Below are positions 11,674-22,661 of a stretch of 64,000 nucleotides of DNA, one piece after another (the stretch's first letter is position 1; the number at the start of each line of letters is the position of its first letter). The stretch is from positions 6,068,530-6,132,529 of the forward strand of contig CAXKWD010000006.1 in NCBI GenBank assembly GCA_964059195.1, read 5' to 3'. Both the position numbers and the translations under genes were made by a program. Source of the DNA: Ectobius pallidus. Lineage: Eukaryota > Arthropoda > Insecta > Blattodea > Ectobiidae. The notes under the pieces are model-generated. The model was not told where the DNA came from, searched no databases, and saw only the letters and a program-made list of their open reading frames with translations.

Positions 11674-12184
11674 GAGAAAAACAGGTCACCCCTTAACTCC
11701 TCCCACTGAACTCTCAACCAGAGAGATCTAGGTAACAATGGTGGAACTATAGCAGTGGTGAAAATTGCAAAAAATTTCATTTTTCTTCCTTTCTGCTCTT
11801 CTTTTCCTCTTCTACTATATAATTTAATCCCTTTTCTTCTTCACCCGACCTACGTATTTGGGCCCTATTCCTATCCTAATTTACACACCTAATGGGATTC
11901 AAACATGGGGTCGTTAGCATGATAGCCAGTTGTCCTAACCACTGTTCCATCGAGTGATCGTTGCTGTGTGAGGGGAGAATTCATCTAGTGAAGTTCAGAA
12001 AGCTACATGAAGTAGCAGAGATTGATAATGCTATAGAGGCTCTGGTGATGATTTGTTACAAGGGCTATTTTCATATTAGCTGCAGTGCTGGCACGAAAAT
12101 GTTGGTGAGTAGGTTAAGTGGGCTGACGCCATAGTATAACAATGGCGGGAGTGGACAGAGCTTAAGGGGTGACCTGTTCTTCTC
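11674..12184. mobile_element. Short TIR element containing a SINE
   Basis: The left end GAGAAAAACAGGTCACCCCT and right end AGGGGTGACCTGTTCTTCTC are inverted copies over about 22 bp. The interior has no gene; 11725-11970 is a SINE (family B). No clear target duplication was found, so the exact ends are uncertain. Confidence 0.55.
11725..11970 (-). repeat. tRNA-derived SINE (family B), copy 1
   Basis: On the minus strand: a tRNA-like head with an A-box-like segment and a degenerate B box near 11890-11915, then a purine-rich tract (pyrimidine-rich on the plus strand, CTTCACCCGACCTACGTATT), then a TGGTGGAAC-type block near 11733. Copies 2 and 3 lie at 22835-23082 and 61429-61696. All share the order pyrimidine tract, ACCTACSTATT, CCTATTCCTA, GGGATTCRAAC and AACCACTRYKC on the plus strand. 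Confidence 0.65.
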
Positions 12185-12508
12185 GTTGGCCACAGTCTTA
12201 TTTAGTCTAAATTCAGTCTGAAATTTGTACATCTAAGTAAGTTGTCAACCTATTGATCGCACAGCTGTGTTGGCTACTTATCGAGCAGTCATTACAGGGC
12301 TCAAGGAGAAAGTGAAAGTTTGAAATTAATTAAGTAGTGATGACAGAGTGAAACAAATGGATCAATATGGTCTTGGATCAGGAATGAATCTAGTTGTCCG
12401 GTTCCTGGTCAAAAATGTTAATTTGGTGCCTCCCCCCCCCCCCCTCGGAATTATTGATGGCAGTGAATTTTTATTTCATGCTAATCATATCTGTGTAAAT
12501 TAATACAA
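12185..12508. other. Intergenic DNA
   Basis: No gene. It contains a poly-C run near 12430-12444. Confidence 0.4.
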
Positions 12509-13612
12509 GGGTCATTCTTCAAATACGGAAAATTTGGAGTGTGTAAAATCCAAATTTTTTACTTTGTTTTTAAGATCTCAAAAAAATTACTAAAATACTT
12601 CAGGAGTTACTTGATTATAATAAGACACCAGCAGAGCTTAAATGTTTATATTTTTATTTATTTTAATTTTTTTAAAGCCATGTGAATAACATCCGTGTAC
12701 CTGTGGATGGCAGAAGGCCACATTAATGACTAACTTAGGCAACAATCTGCTTTTCTTTATGTGATTTCATATTTTTCTCAGTGTGCTTCAGTTGATTTTG
12801 CACCAAATTTGTAAATTTGTTGAATTTCTAACACTGTTGCCAGTTATACAGTGAGTCTCTCTTGGACTGGGGCCGGGCCGGGCGAGCGGTGAAACGTGAC
12901 TGCTGCATTGAGTCAGATATTGCAACATTCTGCTTGGCCAGCAGTTGGAGTGCATGCTTGTGAAGGTGAAGGTCAAACACGGCCGTGCTCTCGTGTTATA
13001 AAGATATATAGTAGTCTTTGTAATATTATTTTCGCTATTTTCATGGTCATGCACGAACAAAGTGAAAGAAGTGAGAGAAGTGCCGTGCAGTTCCTACACC
13101 TCGGGACGCAGGGTGATGACTCTGCGGCCGCATGTACTTTTGCCGCTAGCCCGGCCTCCAGTCGAGAGAGACTCACTGTACAAATTTCTCATTCCTGCAG
13201 AAAAAATTCCATTCTTTTCAGCCATGTGGGTGACCAAAAACCCTTGGGACATTCTTTATGTTCATTAGGTGGGGTGACAATTTTAATTCATTTTATTTTT
13301 TAGGGGTTAATATTCTTCACACATTCATACTCATTGGCAGGAAAAAAGTTGAAAAGGAAATAACATTTTGTTTTGTGGAAAAATGCATTAGAATATACAA
13401 AACCGGGGTATGGGACAGGGCATGTGGATGACATTTCATTGAATTAAGTTTGATTTTGGAATATCAGAATTTAAAGTTAGTGACATTTCAAAGTGATAGT
13501 TGTAGTATGGGAGTAGTAGAATCAAACTTTTATTTTAATTTTTTTTTTAAGTTGAATTTGAAGGGAAATATCACTCCAGAACACAAATTTTCCCTTATTT
13601 GAAGAATCACCC
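12509..13612. mobile_element. Non-autonomous TIR element related by its ends to the Sola-like transposon
   Basis: The left end begins GGGTCATTCTTCAAATACGG and the right end reads as its inverse with small changes (GGGTGATTCTTCAAATA). ACAA at 12505-12508 and 13613-13616 is a 4-bp target duplication. Terminus and duplication size match the complete transposon at 3872-7640 (GGGTCATTCC, TGAG), so it may be moved by a related transposase. There is no gene. A 330-bp MITE is nested at 12849-13178. Confidence 0.7.
12849..13178. mobile_element. GC-rich MITE, Tc1/mariner-type, nested
   Basis: The ends are CAGTGAGTCTCTCTTGGACT and the near-perfect inverse AGTCGAGAGAGACTCACTG, a TIR of about 30 bp continuing into GCCGGGC. 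TA at 12847-12848 and 13179-13180 is the target duplication. It is 330 bp and clearly more GC-rich than its surroundings, with no gene. It shares its first nine bases with the fold-back element at 50480-51163. Confidence 0.85.
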
Positions 13613-13620
13613 ACAAGCAA

Positions 13621-13869
13621 AGGCGTAACGAGGGGGGGTTTTGAACCCCCCCCCCCATTGATTAAAAAAAGGAAAATTGTACTTTTTTTAAGTCTGCTTA
13701 TAAATTGCTTAATATGAGTATAAAGCATGGGAAGCTTAAAACTCGTTATTGTACATCTTAATTTTTAAAATTTTCTGCGGGAGGACCCCCGAACCCCCCT
13801 CTTCCTGGGGGGTATTCCATATCCCCAGATGTTATAAAACCCCCCCATATGTTCGGCCTGGTTACGCCT
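13621..13869. mobile_element. Small MITE with AGGCGTAAC ends
   Basis: The left end is AGGCGTAACGAGG, followed by a G run and TTTTGAACCCC. The right end inverts to AGGCGTAACCAGG. C- and G-runs lie just inside both ends. It is about 250 bp and non-coding, starting directly beside the element at 12509-13612. No clear target duplication. Confidence 0.6.
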
Positions 13870-14425
13870 ATGTTTAATATGAAGTATAAAGCATGATATA
13901 ATGAATTTATTGTGGTCCAATTTTGGTTGGGGGGTTTCTGTCACAATCAATTATTATGAATGAATGAATGGTTTATTCAGAATTCATGCCTAGAGTGGGT
14001 CCCCTTTGATTACAGTGTATTTCTCAGGAGGCCCTACCATAAAACTACTAACAACAATTTCTTACAGAGTATACAGCCTATTTTTAAACCTATATAAAAA
14101 CATCTGTTGTATGCCAGAGTCGAAGTTCACAGTCCTGCCTCAAGGCTGCCTTGTAATCTGATCAGGTATTGACATTGCATATAGTGATCATAATTATTAT
14201 CTCCAAATGAATGAAGTATATAATTATGATGTTAATCTGAAAAAACGCTAATTCTATCAATCATAACATACTTAACCTAATGAACAATATTAACAATACT
14301 ATTAAACATCATCAGCTAATATCTCCTGTTCTTTTCTAATTGAAACTTCCCACTCCTGTTTAATTTGATACAATAGTAGCCCCACGTTTCTTGCATCGAT
14401 TTTTATGCTTTTATTTATTATTCTG

Positions 14426-16600
14426 TCATATAATGCTCGGATGAGTATTTAATATTTCGTTATTTAGATATTTCCTTCTCCAATTTTCTGTTTTGGGGCA
14501 CTCTAATATTATATGCTGAGCATCTTCTATCCCCTTGCATAGTGGGCATCTCCCTTTTTCATAACTTTTCCTAATTCCTCTAAGTTTCCAAACTCCCAAT
14601 CTCCACCAAGCCCAACCCATAATTTCCCGTTGAGAGCATTTCGTTATATAGTCCTCCCTGCCCCATCCCTTTTTCATTTCTACATAGAATACCAGTGATA
14701 TTTTTTTCCTCATTATTACTAAGCATTCCTGCCTACGGCTGTCTCTCGCTTGTTTTAGTATAATATTTACTATAGCTCTTATGCCTATTTCTTTCTTTAT
14801 TAATTTTCCCCATAAAAAACCCACTCCTAGATGATCAAGATAAGATTTTATAGCACCCAACCTGCTTGGGCAAGCTCTATTTTTATTTTTCGCCAGATTT
14901 TCCATTTGTTCTTTCAGGCATAATCTTAACAAGTTGTCCTCTTTTTTACTCCAAATATAATTGTATTACTTCATGATTCTGCTTAAAATAATCCCTTTTC
15001 CGCTGTCTAAACCTAATTCGTATCTGGCGGCCTCGTTTGATGATGAGTGCGGGAGGTTAAGTACCAGTTTGGCTAATTTCGCGCGTAACTTATCTATGGT
15101 TTTCCAGGCTTCCGTATCTCCCCATATTTCAACCCCATACAATACCCTTGCTTCGACTACTGCCCTATAGATATTGAAAAGTAATTTAAAGTCGATTTCT
15201 GGTAATTTGACTTTAGCTGTTCTAATTGTATTAAAAGCCAATTTCCCTGCGTTCCACGTGGCTCTGTTTTGCATCTCCCAGGACCCCTTACGATTTAGCA
15301 TTAATCCCAAGTATTTTATATTGTTTACTGTTTCCAGGTTCTCCCCATTTAGCTTCCAGTATTCCTTACAACTCTTTCTACTACCTTTCTTGCCTATAAA
15401 TACGTTAGTCTTCTTCGTATTTATTTTTAAATCCCAGTCCTGGCAAAATTGATATACTCTGTCTATTTTTCTTTGTAATCCAATCTGAGACAAAGATGTT
15501 AAACGTAGGTCATCCACAAATATTAAGCCTGGAATTTCTATATTGTTTACTACAGGAGAATGCTTATGTGCGTCCATACAATCTTCTAATATATCATCTA
15601 TGTATAGTAGAAGTAATTGCAGGCTCAAATTACATCCTTGTCTAAGTCCCTTACCTTGCTTTATTGATCCCGTTGTGTTATTCGCATCATCTAATTTTAC
15701 TAAAAATTCTATGTTATCATATAAACTTCTTAAGTTATTGATGAAGGTGTTAGAAACCCCTTCATTCTTAATTTTTGCCATAACAAATTTCTGTTAACTG
15801 TATCGAATGTTTTTTCAAGATCTATAAAGCACTAATATAATTTCCCTCTTTTGTTGGCTAGATATTTCTCCATTAACACTGAGAAAATAAATATATTATC
15901 GTATGTCCTCTCTTTTATAAACTCATTATAAACCAAAACTTATAAAATTTTATGCGCTTCACCCCATTTCACTAATCTGTTGGTAAGTATGCCCGTATAT
16001 AATTTGAAAATTGCAGGTAAAAGACTAATCCCTCTGTAGCTTCCTGAGTCATCCCTCTTTCCCCTATTTTTATTTACTGGTATGACTACTGCTTTTTTCC
16101 AAATATCCGGGATTACATTCGACTCCTTTACCTTGTTGAATACTTTTAATAAAATGCTTAGTCAACCTGGGTTTTTTACCAATTCCTTCCATACCCTTGG
16201 GCTTATTCCAACTCCCTCGGGTGAATTGTTTGGTTTCATCTTAATAATAACAGCCTGCAATTCCTCTACACTAATATCTTTATCCAATAAATCATCTTTA
16301 ATTACACCCGTCAACTCCCCCCTGAAATCCTTAATAGTAACCCCTTCTGAATTAAATATCATGTTGAAATGCTTATTCCAATCCTGTTCTGAGGGCATGA
16401 GTTTGATATAGTTATCCCTTTTTAAAGTTTGGAAATAATTCCATATCATTTGGATGTTATTATCCCCAAGCCATTGATTAATTTTGGTACTTTCCGCCCT
16501 GTTAAAGTCCCTTTTCTTTTGTCTGATTAATTCATTATACTCTTTTCTGATCGCTATAAAATTCTCCCGGGTTACTTGATTATTTTACTTCACCCATTAT
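14426..16600 (-). pseudogene. LINE reverse transcriptase and C-terminal Cys/His domain
   Basis: Pieces in minus-strand order: 16162-16449 (N-terminal RT, including KPNNSPEGVGISPRVWKEL); a damaged stretch; 14966-15781 with KQGKGLRQGC, the catalytic box as FVDDL (usually FADD), and the downstream NIKYLGLMLNRKGSW block; then 14426-14932 ending in a CPLCKGIEDAQHIILECP motif typical of LINE C-termini. Reverse transcriptase copies element RNA at the nicked target. Frameshifts and the FVDD substitution indicate a dead copy. Confidence 0.75.
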
Positions 16601-16859
16601 TTGTATTCTTTTCTGACACTATTTCTTTTCAACAAACATTCATTATATCATAAAAGTTATTCGTACTATTTGTCTTTCTCTCCCTATTTCTTATTTTGTG
16701 TCCTGCCCTAGTTACTACTTGGTATATAAGGTTAATAGCATCCAGTACCTTAGCATTCTCAATATAGTTATTTATTCCTATTACTAATAACTTGGTATTC
16801 TCATCTGAGAGCTTATTTGTAAATATCTCCTTTTCTTCTTCTTTCCATATTATCCTAGA

Positions 16860-17735
16860 TTAATTTGCATAACTGTTATTCTGTCTATGAGCGCAAGCTA
16901 TCAAACCATTATTTTCTCTTGGTCTTATGCTGGGGAGGGAGATATACAGCTTTAAAAATAAATGGTTGCTTGTTGTAGTTTCAGTTATTGAAAAGTTTAC
17001 AATCTGGTTCATTAATTCCTGTGAAACTAACGCATAATCAATCACACTCGCTCCCAATTTACTGACATACGTAAAATTTCCTTTCTCATCCCCTGTACAA
17101 TTACCATTAAGTATGAATAGATTATTCGCCTCAACAAATTCGAACAATTTATCCCCTTCCCTATTGCTTATTGTGTCACAACTTTGTCTAGTTTTTTCCG
17201 GCCTATTGATCATTTCGAAAAAATCTGTGTCCTCTATATTGAATTCCTGTCTGTCCTGATTGCCTATTCTGGCATTCAAATCACCTAGAATGCAGATTTC
17301 GTGATTTTTGAAGACCTTGGGGAAAGACATAATATCCTCCTCTATCTCCTCATAAAAGTTCGCACTATACAATTTTGAGTACCGCGGGTGCTGATAGAGT
17401 ACTCCGATTAATAATTTAGTATTACTGCTAGCCTCTGAGTACTCAATCCATAGGCTCCACTCGTTCTTGGCATTTGACACTTTGATATTCTTAGCTACAG
17501 TATCACCAATTAAAAATGCCAGCCCTCCTGGGGTTCTTCCGAATCTACTGCTCCTTTCTCTATTTTTACTCACATATGTAAAACCTTTTACATTGATCTT
17601 AACTTCCTTATTCGCCCATGTTTCTAATAATCCTAAGATATGTACATCCCTTACTAAGTTGTATATCTCCCTGCTAGCGATAGCTTTTAAAATCCCTTCT
17701 ATATTGATATATCCTACATATAAGTTAGTCCCATT
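16860..17735 (-). pseudogene. LINE endonuclease (APE-like)
   Basis: An almost continuous frame on the minus strand: NIEGI near the start, GLLETWA (catalytic Glu), GVLYQHPR, ILGDLNARIGN (catalytic Asp and Asn), SVIDYALVS and SNHLFL. The last is normally SDH, so a catalytic Asp is replaced by Asn. This domain nicks target DNA for target-primed reverse transcription. It sits between the ORF1-like protein and the reverse transcriptase of the same LINE. Confidence 0.75.
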
Positions 17736-18141
17736 CTTAATACTATCCTACGGTTTTTTAATAGCCCAGAGTCTGAGGTTGTTAAAACCTGACTAGGGTG
17801 TCTTGCGACTTGCATCAAGCTACCCTGCGGTGATGATACCATCTCCAATCCTTCAGACCTATCATCTATTGTAATATTGTTACCTTTTGGGGTCGGGTTA
17901 TCAGGATGTTGCACTTGTCCATCATTATTGACACATTCCACCGCACTTGCATTATCCAGCTGAATCAACGTATTGCTGGACGCCCTCCACGTGAGCATCG
18001 GGGTCTTGCGTGTTGCTGATGACTCACGCCTTCCAGGGTGTTGAACTGCTGATGTCATCTGCTCGCCAGCAGGTTGATGTCCATTCGTACCATTCGTGTC
18101 CTGTCTTCTGAGCGCTGTGCATGATCGACCCCCTTCTTCCC

Positions 18142-19021
18142 CTATTCGTGTTGTCTTCTGAATTCTGTGACTGTTTCCTTTCTCTCCAGTGAGGGACTGC
18201 TCTCACTGCCCCTTTCTCCAAACTCCTTGTTAGTGTTCTCCTTAAAATGTTCCAAGTCGTATAACCTCCTGTTAATTTTTAGCTTATCATTCACCAACAC
18301 CGCGTTCTTGCCTTTCTTTCGTGCCTCAATCATGTGTTTTACCAATTCTCGTCTTTTCACTCTGGTATTGTAATTGTAGTCCTCTGAAATTCTTTTGTTA
18401 TATCCCCTCAGTAATTTAGTACGTTCCATTATCGTGTCTTTGGTCAATTGACTGACGAATTTCACGAGTAAAGGCCATCTCCGCCAGTGCCCTCATCCAG
18501 TATAGAGTTTCAATATGTAGGTCCGATAGGTTCACATGCAGTACTTGCACGAAAAATTCAAGCATCCTGCAGCAGGTGTCCCATCTTTTCTCGTACTGGA
18601 CCTCTTCAAAGCCAAATATTATAATATTCTTCCTCCTTGCGTCTTTCCCAACATTGCTTGGTATTTGTACCTGCTTTTTCATATCATCCACCTCCCGTTT
18701 AACTATATTTAATTCCTTCTTAACTTCTCTCATCTCCGAGCTCAGACTCTTCCATTCCTCGTGGGCCCTATCTAGTTTGTTGTTTATTCTCGTTGAAAAT
18801 GACTGCAATATTTCCAAGATGACATTTATCTTATCTTCCGTTGTATCGGGTCCTAGGTTCATTTCAACCCCCCCGATTACTAATGAAACTGTCAATATTA
18901 ATATTATGTGCCATGGCACTTTCCTGTTTTGGTCGGCCACTTTCTTCACCCCCTTGCGTCTGCAATTTCTTGCTGAGAATAGGCCTATTCTTACCCTGTG
19001 TGCTTCAATATCAATCCCCAT
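18142..19021 (-). pseudogene. LINE ORF1-like protein with coiled coil
   Basis: It starts at an ATG at 19021. Near residues 38-58 a hydrophobic stretch (HIILILTVSLVIGG) is followed by VEMNLGPD. A lysine/glutamate-rich coiled-coil region follows (about 65-120), then an IIIFGFEE RNA-binding-like block (about 131-140). The first frame ends at 18416 and similarity continues in another frame to about 18142 (NYNTRVKRRELVKHMIEARK), so there is a frameshift. ORF1 proteins bind the element's RNA. GGVEMNLGP resembles a damaged 2A-like sequence. Confidence 0.65.
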
Positions 19022-19060
19022 TATGTTACCACACTCACTTTCACTTAAATTCTTCAGGCA

Positions 19061-19543
19061 CCATCACACAACCGCTTCCTGCAGTGACTGAACTCTGAAT
19101 GGATAAAAGTTATTAAGACTTTATTAACTATCAAACTCCGACTACATCACTCATATGTAATATTTGCTAAACAAAATAATCCAGAAGAACATAAACAATG
19201 AGCAATTATCAAAATTAATGAACCACAAATCCTCATATAAAGTCACCAATCACAGCTCCTATATGGTTCCTTTATATTCTTTTATTAATGAACAAGTAGT
19301 CTACAACTTACATTAAGACAAAAATTAATTATTTAAAAAAAAAACTAAAAAAATTAACTTGAACAAAATATTTTTAATTAAAACATGCATTAAATTATAT
19401 GGTACTTGAAAAGATATGACTAAAAATAAACACATAGACAAAATATTTAACAGGCCGTAATTTTCTTTACAGAATCATTCAATTTTGATGGAAAATATAA
19501 GTAAGTTACTCAAAGTGATAGTAAAAATTGACTTACAGAATAA
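19061..19543. other. AT-rich intergenic DNA
   Basis: No gene or recognisable repeat. TAA at 19541-19543 is the target duplication of the next element. Confidence 0.4.
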
Positions 19544-19770
19544 GGCCCGTTCTTACGATGTCCAGTTAAGTAGGAGTAAATGTTAACTGACAGTTTATTT
19601 TACGGTTGGGGTAAAATTCCAGTAAACGCTTCTTTGTTCTTATCATCATCTAGTTTAAAGTTTACTCCCAGTTAACGCAATCAGACAAAAGTCATGGCAG
19701 TTGGTACGAGCGTTTCTCAGTTGTTTGTAGCAGTTTTTCATCTGTTTTCACTGTTTGGTTTGATTTTGCA

Positions 19771-19930
19771 ATGGATAATGAGGTTATGGCTTATATATAA
19801 AAAAAGTAGAGACACAGCAATTTCTTTCCAAGTGAAGAACAATTGTTCCTCAATATTATCGACGAAAAGCATCATATAATTCAAAATAAATAAACACACA
19901 GCAAAGCTCAGAAAGATGTAGGCATACAAA
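19771..19930 (+). pseudogene. Myb/SANT-like DNA-binding protein remnant of the Harbinger element
   Basis: From an ATG at 19771 the plus-strand reading has early stops, then a recognisable block SNFFPSEEQLFLNIIDEKHH followed by IIQNK, a TAA and THSKAQK. The spacing of a NFS-E-E-LLL-I-E-KHIIxNK pattern is that of the Myb/SANT/MADF-like protein encoded by Harbinger elements. It is short and broken. Confidence 0.5.
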
Positions 19931-20398
19931 AAAATCCTCTTGTGATCACATAACTTCTTCTGAATTTAATTATAGCATACAGTAGGCCTACACAGTACGG
20001 GCAGTAGTGCGCATTCAGTTGTCTTAGCCTAAAAAGGTCGCATAATTTGCGAGGCAAGACCTAAAACCTAATAAGTTTGTGTATGAAATGTGTAGCTAAT
20101 AAGTAGAGGATATATTACGAGATTTTTTAAATGAAATTATTAGCTCTTAGCATAAAATATTAAAATACATTACATATAGGTCTATATATTATACTTATTA
20201 TACAATTCCCGTTAAAATCTAAAAGTTGTTAAGCTGTAAAAAATAAAGAATAAATTCCTCCTCAAGTAATGTGGTTGTAAAAATGAAAAGAAAGTTACCA
20301 CGTTTCTAACCCCATCCCTGAAGGATGCAAAACCTAAATATAATCTGATGTACGGGCAGAGGAAGTAAACAGTAAAATAATTGATTGTCCAAACTTTC

Positions 20399-20650
20399 AT
20401 AATAATAATAATAATAATATTTTATTGCCATGGAGCTTATCAGCTATAGACAACGTCAATGGGTTATACATACATGTAACAAAATACAATACACAGTACA
20501 ATAGAATTAATATAGACATGTAGATACACATACACATAACTTAATACACAAATTCATAAAACATAGGATACACTATCATGGCTAATTAAATTACTATAAA
20601 AACAAATGCAAAATAATGCAAAAATAGTCTGATCTAGTTTTCAATGTATT
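20399..20650 (-). repeat. LINE 3' end with AAT microsatellite
   Basis: An AAT run (20399-20419) followed by TTTTATTGCCATGGAGC and AT-rich sequence resembles a minus-strand LINE 3' end. Comparable junctions are seen at 50290-50330 (TTTTATTGTCATTAGG) and 41751-41800. No coding part is attached. Confidence 0.45.
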
Positions 20651-21323
20651 AGGTAGATTTCGAAGAAAAATCTACCTATTGCAATGGATATCATGTCATG
20701 ATTTTCGAAAAATTCTTTCATATCTTTACGTTTCATACTCCCCTAAGTACGAAACCACCGCCCGTTCAAAAAAAATTTGTGATATTTATATATATATATA
20801 TATATATCTTTACACGCTAGCGGCCTTAATTTTGAAGATATTTGAACCAAATTTTAATATGTTATTTCTAGGCCCAATAGTTCGGACAAGTTCGTTAATG
20901 AGCAAAATTGGCCCAAGGACGGGGGACGGGGTAGAAATTTTAAAACATTTTTATCTCGGCCCCTATGAAGTATAGAGGGAAACTTTGTTTGAATAAATTA
21001 GAGTACTCCCTATGGAGTTCACAGTGACACCAACGATTCGGGGGTTTTGGGGGTACGAGTGAGGGTAGGGGTGGGGGGGATGGAAATTCGAAATTTTTGA
21101 AACCACGTCTTGTGGGGTATCGTTGAATAGCTCTTGATGAGTACTCTACAAATCAATAACTAGTTTCTCGATAGCTCTCATTTAAGGCAAGATTTGAATG
21201 TTTGAAAAAGTGCTCTTTCCTCTTTTTTGCAATTATTATTGTGGGTTTGTCATGCCAAGGCTAAAGAAGAAGAGTGCTACGCAGCGACAGTAAATTAAAC
21301 CAAAAGCACTTTGAAATCTACCT
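20651..21323. mobile_element. TIR element nested in the Harbinger element
   Basis: The ends are AGGTAGATTTCGAAG and the inverse of CTTTGAAATCTACCT, with a second internal AATCTACCT at 20669-20677. The interior has G-rich tracts and a TATATA run near 20790-20810 and no gene. No target duplication could be fixed, so this is a candidate. Confidence 0.5.
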
Positions 21324-21638
21324 CAGCCTGTAGGCTTGCCTAAAGGGATTTTTTTTATCTTTTTTTACTTATTGGCATTGTTCTTCATCACCACTGACAT
21401 TACCAAAGCAGCTAAATAATTTCATTTCTCCATTTTAATTTATTTCGCGAGAAGTATAACCTCAAAAAATCCTCCGGTTAGGAGTTTACTTGTACATTTT
21501 CCAACAGTAAAGATTACTGCCAGTTAAGAGATTTTTACCAACAGTTAACCCCTAACCAGATATTGTAAAATGGAACTGTCAGTAAAGTAACCGTAAAAGT
21601 AGCCGTAAATATTTTACTGGAGGTGGTAATAACGGGCC

Positions 21639-21873
21639 TAAGAAAGAAATCACAAAATTATGAAAAGAAAAGAGCATTACTTCGTTAATTTTAGTATCAT
21701 TAGAGTAAATCATGCTACAACAACATAGCAGACCTAAGACTCGTAGCCTACTACTGCAGAATTGTGCACACTCGAGGTGGTACAGCATGGTTTCTCTCCA
21801 ATGAATTGGACTGCACAGCTATTGACCTAAATATATTCTGTGAGGAGTTTATAGCTGAATTTGCAGGCATATA
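21639..21873. other. Spacer between Harbinger and mariner elements
   Basis: No gene recognised. Confidence 0.4.
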
Positions 21874-22546
21874 CAGGGTGTTAAAAATTACATTTACAGC
21901 GTTTCAGGGATGATAGAGGAGGTAAAAACAAACATTTTTTTTCTGTGACAAAACTTTGGCATATGCTCCGTTTTGCCGCTAGATGGACTTAAGGGTAGAT
22001 GACTTAACTGCCGTCACAACACGCACCGATAAGTTTTGTTTGTACTGCTTTGGTCGTCGTGTAAGGAACCATCTAAATGCTACATTCCCCAATCGTTGGA
22101 TTGGAAGGGGTGGGACGGTACCGTGGTGGCCACCTCGATCACCGGACCTATCTCCACTGGATTTCATTTTGTGGGGAGCCATGAAACGTCTTGTGTATGA
22201 GACACCGATCGATACGGCAGAAAAATTAGTTGCTCGCATTGTTGAAGCTGCACATGTTATTTGAGACAATGTTGGCCTTTTTGAGCGTTGCAGACAGTCC
22301 ATAGTACGAAGATACCAGTTGTGCAATGCCTTCAATGAAAGGCAGTTTGGACACCATCTCTAAAACGACAATTGATCTCGTTCCTTCTGGATAATACGAA
22401 CAAAATTCGAATTTTGCAATTAACACTTATGTAGGGCTACACAATAAACGGCGCGTATGCCAAAGTTTTGTCACATAAATAAAATGTTTGTTTTTACCTC
22501 CTCTATCATCCCTGAAACGTTGTAAACGTAATTTTTTTAACACCCT
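21874..22546 (+). mobile_element. Internally deleted mariner-type element
   Basis: The arms are inverted over about 95 bp: CAGGGTGTTAAAAATTAC at the left and TTTTTTTAACACCCT at the right, with GGGATGATAGAGGAGG and GTGACAAAACTTTGGCATA conserved in both. TA precedes the left end. The right end lacks the last G and the TA and runs straight into the CCCACGTAGCAC terminus of the next element. Only the last third of a transposase remains. Confidence 0.75.
21983..22264 (+). pseudogene. C-terminal part of a mariner/Tc1-type transposase
   Basis: Open frame with WPPRSPDLSPLDFILWGAMK, the signature around the third catalytic acid of mariner-like transposases, followed by a VYETPIDTAEKLVARI block. The first two catalytic acids and the DNA-binding region are missing, so it cannot act alone. 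Confidence 0.7.
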
Positions 22547-22661
22547 CCCACGTAGCACGATATGTATAATATACGTATATTTTAGAGCTACATATATATA
22601 TCTTAGGTTTGGTCAAAGTCAAAACGTAAATTATACGTATATTTTATGTCCAATATATACA

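Larger units (their letters stand above)
13957..19060 (-). mobile_element. Decayed non-LTR retrotransposon (LINE), nearly full length
   Basis: On the minus strand the order is ORF1-like protein (18142-19021), linker, apurinic-type endonuclease (16860-17735), reverse transcriptase (about 14960-16600) and a C-terminal Cys/His segment (14426-14932). The 3' end is a CATT repeat at 13957-13970, as in CR1-like elements. Several frameshifts and stops split the frames. The 5' end is set only roughly near 19060. Confidence 0.8.
19544..21638 (+). mobile_element. PIF/Harbinger-type DNA element, decayed
   Basis: The ends are GGCCCGTTCTTACGATGTCC and the inverse GGCCCGTTATTACCACCTCC. TAA at 19541-19543 and 21639-21641 is the 3-bp target duplication typical of Harbinger. 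A remnant of a Myb/SANT-like gene lies near 19771-19930, matching the second gene that Harbinger elements normally carry. No DDE transposase remains. A LINE tail (20399-20650) and another TIR element (20651-21323) occupy the middle. Confidence 0.8.

Noticed and set aside
12896..13303. GC-rich open frame of 135 codons that could be an exon or CpG-island promoter
   Set aside because: It lies within a 330-bp MITE defined by TIRs and TA duplication and shows no protein motif.
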